From positions 124,001 to 188,000 of the forward strand of contig DASYCE010000011.1 in assembly GCA_036500345.1 (NCBI GenBank): a stretch of DNA of 64,000 nt, given 5' to 3'. The notes under the pieces were generated by a model that ran no database searches, was not told where the DNA came from, and saw only the letters and a program-made list of their open reading frames with translations. Made by a program: the position numbers and the translations under genes. The stretch is from Gemmatimonadales bacterium. GTDB taxonomy: Bacteria > Gemmatimonadota > Gemmatimonadetes > Gemmatimonadales > GWC2-71-9. Of this stretch, positions 58,455-64,000 are shown in pieces (the first letter of the stretch is position 1; every line of letters begins with the position of its first letter).

Positions 58455-61118
58455 CTACCCTCGCAGCGTTTGCGCCGGATCGACCTGTCCCGCACGCCAG
58501 GCGGGAATCGCCGACGCCGCAACGGCGACGCCGAGCACCAGGACCGATGCGGCCGCGAATGTGACAACGTCGGTCCGGCCGATCCCGAACAGGAAGGTCC
58601 GGAGGATCCCGCTCACTGCCGCACCCCCGGCGATGCCGATCACCACTCCCACGCCGGCGAGGGTCATCCCCTGGCGAAGAACCATGAGGACGATGTTGCC
58701 GCGCGACGCGCCGAGCGCGGTGCGCACGCCGATCTCGCTGATCCGCTCCGTGACGCTCCCCGAGATGAGCCCGAAGACGCCGATCGCGGCGAGCACCAGG
58801 GCGGTGAGACCGAACGCCATGAACACGGTAAGGACGAAGTGCCGCTGCGCCTCGGAGCGATCGAGAAGCTGCTCCATCGTGGCGACGCGGATGATCGGCT
58901 GGTTGCGGTCGACCGACCAGATGGCGCGTTCGACCGCAGGGACCAGCGCAGCCGGATCCGCCGTAGTGCGCACGGCGATTGACTCGGCACCGTCGATCCA
59001 CGGCCACTGCCCGGTGGCACCGTAGAAGGCGTTCCCACCGTCGTCGGCCAGAGACGCCTGCTTCACGTCGCCGACCACGCCGACGACGACCGCCCAGGGC
59101 CGGGTGGTGTCACCGATTTCCGGCCCGGCGCGAAAGTGCTGGCCGATCGGATCGGCACCGCCGAATTCCGACTTCGCCATCGACGCGCTGATCACCACCG
59201 ACTCGCCGTTTCCCGGTCGATCGCCGGCATCGAGGAGACGGCCGCGCAGCAGCGGAATCCCCATGGTGTGGAACCACGATGGACTGACGTTGTAGCGCAG
59301 GGCGCTGTGGCCGGCGTTCGCGTCGGCGAGCGCGATCGATTCGATCCGGAAACCGTAGGTATCGAGGTCGCCGCTCAGCGGCAGCAGGCTGGTGAACGCC
59401 GCATCGGTGACGCCCGGAACGGCGCGAACGGCGTCGAGCGCGCTGGTGAAGAATTGATAGCGCGCGCTGGCGCTGTCGTACTGATGTCCGGCGGCCTCGA
59501 CCTGCATCGTCAGCAGGTGCTGCGCGTTGAATCCCGGTGCGATGGAAAAGAGCCGGGTCAGCGATCGCAGCATCAGTCCCGCTCCCACCAGAACCATCAG
59601 TGCCAGCGCCACCTCGGCCGTGACCAGTACCCGGCGAACCGATGGATGGGTGACGCCGGTGGTCCGGGCTCCGGATCGGATGTCACTGTGGAGGTCGGGA
59701 CGGGCGCCTTGCAGCGCTGGCGCGATTCCCACCAGCAGACCGACGATTGACGTCAGCACCAGCGCAAAGAGGAGCGCCGTGGTATCGAGGCGGATCGCTC
59801 CGACGCGCGGCAGATCTGCCGGGGCGAGCGAGACGAGGGCGCGCACGCCGATTGCCGCGATGCCCAGCCCCGCGATCCCGCCGACCATCGCGAGCAGTAC
59901 GCTCTCGGTGAGCAGCTGTCGGACGAGCCGCCCGCGACCTGCGCCAAGCGTGGCGCGCAGCGCCAGCTCGCTGCGACGCTGTGCCCCGCGCGCGAGGAGG
60001 AGGTTGGCAACATTGACGGCGGCGATCATCAGGAGCAGTGCCACCGCCGCCAGCACGGCGAGCAGCGCCGGACGCACATCGCGGGTGATCGCCGCCTGCA
60101 GCGATTCGAGGGTGAGTCCACTCGCCATCGCCGCCCACGGCGGTCGCTGGAATGCAGGCTGGGGTGTCGCGCCGATCGCCGTCACCTCGCGTTGTGCGAT
60201 CGCCGGTGTCACCCCGTTCACGAGGCGGCCGACCATCCGTTCATGGTGACCCCATTCGGGGCTCTGGAACGAGGCGTTCGATCGGTACCGCCGCGTCGTC
60301 CAAAGCTGTGCCCGCGGCGCCAGATAGTTGTCGAATGTCCGCGGCATCACGCCGATGACGGTGAACGGATCACCGTCGAGGATGATCGCTCGGCCCAGGG
60401 CAGATCGCGGGTCGCCGAAGTGGAGTCGTGCCAGCGCGTCGGTGATGATCACGACGCGCGGCGCGCCAATGACATCGTCGGCTGAGGTGAAATCGCGGCC
60501 GATCGCGGGCGAGACGCCGAGCGCCGGGAAATACCCGGTGCTGACCAGATCGCCGGTGAGCCGTTCAGGGTCGCCCTGTGGCTGCGTCAGCGCCGGCTGC
60601 CACCGGTCGGCGATGGCGACGGCACTGAACGAATGGGCGCGCGCAGCGATCTCGAGATAGGTGCCGTAGGTCACGGCGATCGGCGCACCGCTGGCGTTCC
60701 GATCCGACAACATCACGACGCGGTCGGCATGCGGATACGGCAGTGGCGCGAAGAGAATCGGGTCGACCGCACTGAAGATCGCGGTACTTGCGCCGATGCC
60801 GATGGCGAGCGTGAGGATCGCGGCGAGAGCAAATCCGGGACGGTGCGCCATCCCGCGCGCGGCGTATCGCACATCGGCGATCAGCGAGGCGACCCGCTCT
60901 TCCCACCCGTGCGAGCGGACCTCTTCCCGGATCGCCCCCGTGGAACCGAAGGCAAGGCGGGCGTTGCGCCGCGCCTCGTCCGGTGCGGTTCCGCGCGACA
61001 CCGCGTCGGCGCTCGCCGCATCGATGAACTGCTGCGCTTCGTCGCGCAGCTCCCGATCGGCCTGGTCGCGATGCATCAGGACACGGAATCCACGGGTCAC
61101 CTGCCGCCAGAGCGACAT
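58455..61118 (-). CDS. ADOP-type duplicated permease (pair 3)
   Basis: An 887-residue member of the same family as the permeases at 24293 and 34158. N-terminal cytoplasmic part with RDQADRELRDEAQQFIDAAS and RRNARLAFGSTGAIREEV; first unit with FALAAILTLAIGIGASTAIF, MacB core to about 330, three helices; second unit with VFMAFGLTALVLAAIGVFGL and ERISEIGVRTALGASRGNIV; end AWRAGQVDPAQTLRG. The ATG has GGAGGGG upstream and is one base after the PadR stop. The frame upstream covers that PadR gene and is ignored. Confidence 0.93.
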   Translation of the reverse strand: MSLWRQVTRGFRVLMHRDQADRELRDEAQQFIDAASADAVSRGTAPDEARRNARLAFGSTGAIREEVRSHGWEERVASLIADVRYAARGMAHRPGFALAAILTLAIGIGASTAIFSAVDPILFAPLPYPHADRVVMLSDRNASGAPIAVTYGTYLEIAARAHSFSAVAIADRWQPALTQPQGDPERLTGDLVSTGYFPALGVSPAIGRDFTSADDVIGAPRVVIITDALARLHFGDPRSALGRAIILDGDPFTVIGVMPRTFDNYLAPRAQLWTTRRYRSNASFQSPEWGHHERMVGRLVNGVTPAIAQREVTAIGATPQPAFQRPPWAAMASGLTLESLQAAITRDVRPALLAVLAAVALLLMIAAVNVANLLLARGAQRRSELALRATLGAGRGRLVRQLLTESVLLAMVGGIAGLGIAAIGVRALVSLAPADLPRVGAIRLDTTALLFALVLTSIVGLLVGIAPALQGARPDLHSDIRSGARTTGVTHPSVRRVLVTAEVALALMVLVGAGLMLRSLTRLFSIAPGFNAQHLLTMQVEAAGHQYDSASARYQFFTSALDAVRAVPGVTDAAFTSLLPLSGDLDTYGFRIESIALADANAGHSALRYNVSPSWFHTMGIPLLRGRLLDAGDRPGNGESVVISASMAKSEFGGADPIGQHFRAGPEIGDTTRPWAVVVGVVGDVKQASLADDGGNAFYGATGQWPWIDGAESIAVRTTADPAALVPAVERAIWSVDRNQPIIRVATMEQLLDRSEAQRHFVLTVFMAFGLTALVLAAIGVFGLISGSVTERISEIGVRTALGASRGNIVLMVLRQGMTLAGVGVVIGIAGGAAVSGILRTFLFGIGRTDVVTFAAASVLVLGVAVAASAIPAWRAGQVDPAQTLRG

Positions 61119-61119
61119 C

Positions 61120-61455
61120 TCACCCCTCCGCGCTGAGGAGGCGTGCCACGGCACCGGCGCGGCGCTTCCAGTCGGCGGTGGCGGCATCAAGCTGCCGGCG
61201 GCCGGCGCGGGTGAGCGAATAGATCCGCACCCGGCGCCCCTGCTCGCTCTCGCGCCACGCCGCGTCGAGGGCACCGGCGCGCTCGAGCCGCTGCAGCGCC
61301 GTGAGGAGGGAACCCGGATTGACGCGGAAAACATCGCGAGAGAGCTGTTCCACCCGCCGAGCGATCGCGTAGCCGTGCATCGGCTCGAGGGACAGCGTCT
61401 TGAGGATCAGCATGTCCAGGGTCCCCTGGATCACGTCCCGATTCGGTTCGTCCAT
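61120..61455 (-). CDS. PadR family transcriptional regulator (pair 3)
   Basis: A 111-residue winged-helix repressor beginning MDEPNRDVIQGTLDMLILKT. The segments EPMHGYAIARRVEQLSRDVF, VNPGSLLTALQRLERAGALD and IYSLTRAGRRQLDAA define the PadR fold. It heads a two-gene unit with the ADOP permease and lies just after a strong promoter with a direct repeat. Confidence 0.95.
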   Translation of the reverse strand: MDEPNRDVIQGTLDMLILKTLSLEPMHGYAIARRVEQLSRDVFRVNPGSLLTALQRLERAGALDAAWRESEQGRRVRIYSLTRAGRRQLDAATADWKRRAGAVARLLSAEG

Positions 61456-61477
61456 CGATCGCTCCGGTCTGGTAGTC

Positions 61478-61512
61478 GCCTCATAGTATTGGCGTCATAG
61501 TATGACTGTCAA
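61478..61512 (-). promoter_or_regulatory. Promoter with TCATAGTAT direct repeat before PadR (pair 3)
   Basis: On the minus strand TTGACA (61512-61507) and TACTAT (61488-61483), 18 bases apart, form a good promoter. The sequence ATACTATGA occurs twice, at 61503-61495 and 61489-61481, 14 bases apart, covering the spacer and the -10 box. A regulator bound there would block transcription. The PadR start codon is 26 bases further on. Confidence 0.75.
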
Positions 61513-61556
61513 CCTATGATGCGCGACCCGCCGGATCCGTCGCGCCACGCATCTGG

Positions 61557-62309
61557 CTAGCCGATCGGCACGTACCGGAGGATCGCTCCGCCCTGCCGCT
61601 GCTTCGTTTCGGCATTGAGAATCCGCCGGGTGCGGGTGCCGACGAAGTAGCGCGTGACGATCGCGGGGTCGGCGAACTCGATCACCCACACCGGCTCCGC
61701 CGCCGTGCTCTTCATCGTCCCGACGACGGTGAAGGTGTCGTGCTCGACCTTCTCGTCCGCCTCGGAAAAGAGCGGTGCCACCACCGTCAGCCCTTTGCGG
61801 AACGGCAGCGCGCGCGCCAGCGTCTCGACCTCGTCGAAGGCGAACACCGGTTCGGGGAACGTGTCGTGCACCTCGCGCGGCGCCGAATCGCCCTTGACGA
61901 CCGTGCCGGTCACCACGCGCCCATGGTATTGATAGCGCCGGACCGCCCCGCCGTACGAAAGCATTTCGGCCACCGGCGAGAGATCGTGCAGGGCGATGGT
62001 TGCGGTGTCGATCGACGAGAACGGCGGCGCCCAGGTGCTGGTGATCTGGAGGACACCACGCTCCGCGGCAGGATGAGCGGTGCGGGTGACCTGGCCGAAT
62101 CGCGTCTCGGTGGTGTCGCCTCCCTTCCGCCGGCTGACCTGCCAGACCTGCGATTCGTCAGCCGTCTTCGGCGCCGTGAGGAGGGCGCTTCCGGGGAGGA
62201 GGCGTTCGATCGGGGACGGCGTCTGGGCAAGCGCCCGAACCGGGAGGAGCACCGAGACGATCAGGGCGGCGGCGATCGACCCGTATTGGCGCGACGAACG
62301 AAGCGGCAT
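61557..62309 (-). CDS. Exported DUF3108-like protein
   Basis: A 250-residue periplasmic protein with a signal peptide (SIAAALIVSVLLPVRALAQ). The beta-rich text, including EVHDTFPEPVFAFDEVETLA, LPFRKGLTVVAPLFSE, VWVIEFADP and the end RRILNAETKQRQGGAILRYV, resembles the DUF3108 fold of outer-membrane-associated proteins. Role unknown. It diverges from the transglutaminase-type gene, with 179 bases between them. Confidence 0.7.
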   Translation of the reverse strand: MPLRSSRQYGSIAAALIVSVLLPVRALAQTPSPIERLLPGSALLTAPKTADESQVWQVSRRKGGDTTETRFGQVTRTAHPAAERGVLQITSTWAPPFSSIDTATIALHDLSPVAEMLSYGGAVRRYQYHGRVVTGTVVKGDSAPREVHDTFPEPVFAFDEVETLARALPFRKGLTVVAPLFSEADEKVEHDTFTVVGTMKSTAAEPVWVIEFADPAIVTRYFVGTRTRRILNAETKQRQGGAILRYVPIG

Positions 62310-62488
62310 CGGGATTCCATCGTGAAAGGTGGCGGGGCGATCCGACCGCTTCCCGACGAGCGGAGGGTGATCGCGGTTTCGCGATGCGCCGTATCCGGAG
62401 ACTTACCGGCTCGCCGCGACATCCGCGCGGCCCCGGGCATCATCCGGGTAGATTCCCGCAACGGTTGAACTGCCCTGGAGCAGGTTGA

Positions 62489-64000
62489 ATGACGTCCGCC
62501 ACCACGATGTTGCTGTCCGCCGCCGTCGCCTCTGCGGCGATGATCACGTCCCCCGCTCCGCAGCCGAAGGCAGACTCGCCGATCCCCGTCGGGACGATGC
62601 GGCATGCCCCGGTTCGGGTGACCGACTCGATCTACGCCCTCGCGGTCGATTCGGCCAACTATCGAGCGTACCCGTTCATCTATCTGCTCGATGAGGGGAC
62701 GATCCGCCTCGAGACCGACGGTCGCGGATCGCGGACCTATCGCCAGGTGGTGCAGATCCTCAAGCCGTCGGGGGTGGCGCGATGGGCGGAGCAACGCGTC
62801 GCGTATCAGCCCGATCGCGAAAAGGTCACGGTCAACTGGATGCGCGTGGTGCGGCCGTCGGGCGAGGTGATCAGCGACAAGCCGACGCTGTCCCAGACAT
62901 CCGACGTCGCGGCGTCGACCGTCAATCCGGTGTACACCCAGACCAAGGTGATCCGCTATTCCCTGGGCGATGTGGCGCCCGGAACGCTGGTCGACCTGAG
63001 CTGGACGATCGAATCGACCAGGCCGCCCCTCGCCGGTGACATGCTGAGCGGCTGGAGCTTTTCCCTCGCCACACCCGGCCTCCGCTCGCGCTTCACTCTC
63101 GATGTGCCGGATGGCATCACGCCGCACATCGTCGAGACGCATCTCAACTTCGCGCGCAACGAAATCCGCCACGACGGCAGGCACGTCTACATCTGGTCGA
63201 CCCACGACGTGCAGCCGCCGAAGGCGCAACTCTTCGCCCCCGACTCGAGCATTCCGTCGATGGGGCTCCGCGTCGGCGCACCGATGACGTGGAATACGAT
63301 CGGTCAGTGGTACAACTCGCTTTCGAAGAACCGTTATGTGCTGACGCCGGCGATCACTGCCCAGATCGATTCGATCGTCCGGTCGGCGCACAGCGCCAAC
63401 GACACGATCAACGCCCTGCACCGCTGGATCGCCAACGACCTGCGCTACGTGTCGGTGTCGCTCGGCATCGGCGGGTACCAGCCACGCTTCCCCGAAGCCA
63501 CCGTGACCACCGGCTACGGCGACTGCAAGGACAAGGCGACGCTCTTCATCGCCGCGGCAAAGCATCTCGGCATCACCGCCTATCCGGTCCTCCTCAACAG
63601 CGGCGGCGGCACGGACCGCTCGCTCCCCGCGATCGAACAGTTCGACCATGTGATCGCCGCGGTGCCGCAGGCCGGGAAGACCGGCTTCACCTTCCTCGAC
63701 CTCACCACCGACGACTTTGCTGACGGCGAGATCCCGCCGTCGTACCAGGGCGGCTTCGGACTGGTGGTCTTTCCCGACGGCAGTTCGCGCGACATCACCT
63801 TCCCGAAGGATTCGATCGGATCGACCGACGAAGTCTTCATCGGCAACATGACCGCAGACGGCAAGGTCTCCGGCACGCTCACGCTGGCGACGCACGGCTC
63901 CGCGGCCGACGCGATGCGTGCTGCCTTTGCGACCCCGCCCGATTCGGCGCGGCTCGCGGCGCTCAAGCGCACCGGGGCGAAGCCATTTCCCAATGCGACG
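62489..64000 (+). CDS. DUF3857/transglutaminase-type exported protein, 5' part
   Basis: The frame runs from ATG 62489 (GGAG 8 bases upstream) to the window's end without a stop; 504 residues are visible. A signal peptide (MLLSAAVASAAMITS) precedes a DUF3857 domain (about 55-240, with ETDGRGSRTYRQVVQILKPS and SLGDVAPGTLVDLSWTIE) and a transglutaminase-like domain (about 290-400). Its catalytic Cys is in TGYGDCKDKATLF, His in QFDHVIAAV and Asp in FLDLTTDD. Such proteins may remodel or cut peptides in the envelope, although activity is mostly untested. The rest of the protein lies outside the window. Confidence 0.9.
   Translation, partial: MTSATTMLLSAAVASAAMITSPAPQPKADSPIPVGTMRHAPVRVTDSIYALAVDSANYRAYPFIYLLDEGTIRLETDGRGSRTYRQVVQILKPSGVARWAEQRVAYQPDREKVTVNWMRVVRPSGEVISDKPTLSQTSDVAASTVNPVYTQTKVIRYSLGDVAPGTLVDLSWTIESTRPPLAGDMLSGWSFSLATPGLRSRFTLDVPDGITPHIVETHLNFARNEIRHDGRHVYIWSTHDVQPPKAQLFAPDSSIPSMGLRVGAPMTWNTIGQWYNSLSKNRYVLTPAITAQIDSIVRSAHSANDTINALHRWIANDLRYVSVSLGIGGYQPRFPEATVTTGYGDCKDKATLFIAAAKHLGITAYPVLLNSGGGTDRSLPAIEQFDHVIAAVPQAGKTGFTFLDLTTDDFADGEIPPSYQGGFGLVVFPDGSSRDITFPKDSIGSTDEVFIGNMTADGKVSGTLTLATHGSAADAMRAAFATPPDSARLAALKRTGAKPFPNAT

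Overview
This is GC-rich bacterial chromosome, densely packed, with many start/stop overlaps of the ATGA or GTGA type. The gene content points to Gemmatimonadota or a close relative. The pointers are three PadR regulators each paired with a large ATPase-less ADOP-type permease, a clade II nitrous oxide reductase cluster, PEP-CTERM exported proteins, a Ser/Thr kinase fused to TPR-like repeats, 6-bladed beta-propeller lipoproteins and several secreted peptidases. The assignment is an inference from content. No rRNA, tRNA, CRISPR array, integrase or insertion sequence was recognised.

Left part (1-13.1 kb): the tail of a response-regulator domain, a pirin, then a small less GC-rich island (1553-3871, minus strand) holding a beta-propeller lipoprotein, an 88-residue secreted four-cysteine peptide and a membrane-anchored thioredoxin-like protein. 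A DUF421 membrane protein and a CHAD protein follow. A long minus-strand run then reads S15 peptidase, LVIVD-type propeller, small exported protein, three-domain multicopper oxidase, DUF1697 protein and a MacB-type permease; the middle genes overlap by a few bases.

Middle part (13.1-37 kb): peroxiredoxin, phytase-like lipoprotein, polytopic membrane protein, Ser/Thr kinase, prolyl oligopeptidase, YCII, DoxX, PadR plus ADOP permease (first pair), M1 peptidase, two lipoproteins, VOC and ankyrin proteins, PEBP-type protein, PadR plus ADOP permease (second pair). Each PadR promoter carries its own repeat element that looks like an operator.

Signalling block (37.1-45.5 kb): a PAS kinase, a stand-alone receiver and a hybrid kinase in one overlapping operon; then, on the other strand, a GAF kinase resembling DevS/DosS, an OmpR-type regulator, a receiver and a SulP transporter.

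Respiratory block (45.7-54.6 kb): a Tat-exported two-domain multicopper oxidase, then nosZ, a nosB-like gene, nosD, nosF and nosY joined by 4-base overlaps, and a cupredoxin lipoprotein closed by a strong hairpin. A second overlapping trio follows: a four-helix membrane protein with a CxxCH motif, a second four-helix protein and a Tat-type Rieske protein. I infer that the trio could carry electrons to NosZ or another copper oxidase. No nitrite or nitric oxide reductase and no nosL were seen, so the window suggests N2O respiration without full denitrification.

Right part (54.6-64 kb): a composite minisatellite, a decayed PEP-CTERM gene and three intact ones, the three intact genes each closed by a near-identical terminator; then the third PadR/ADOP pair, a DUF3108-like exported protein, and a DUF3857/transglutaminase-type protein that runs off the end.
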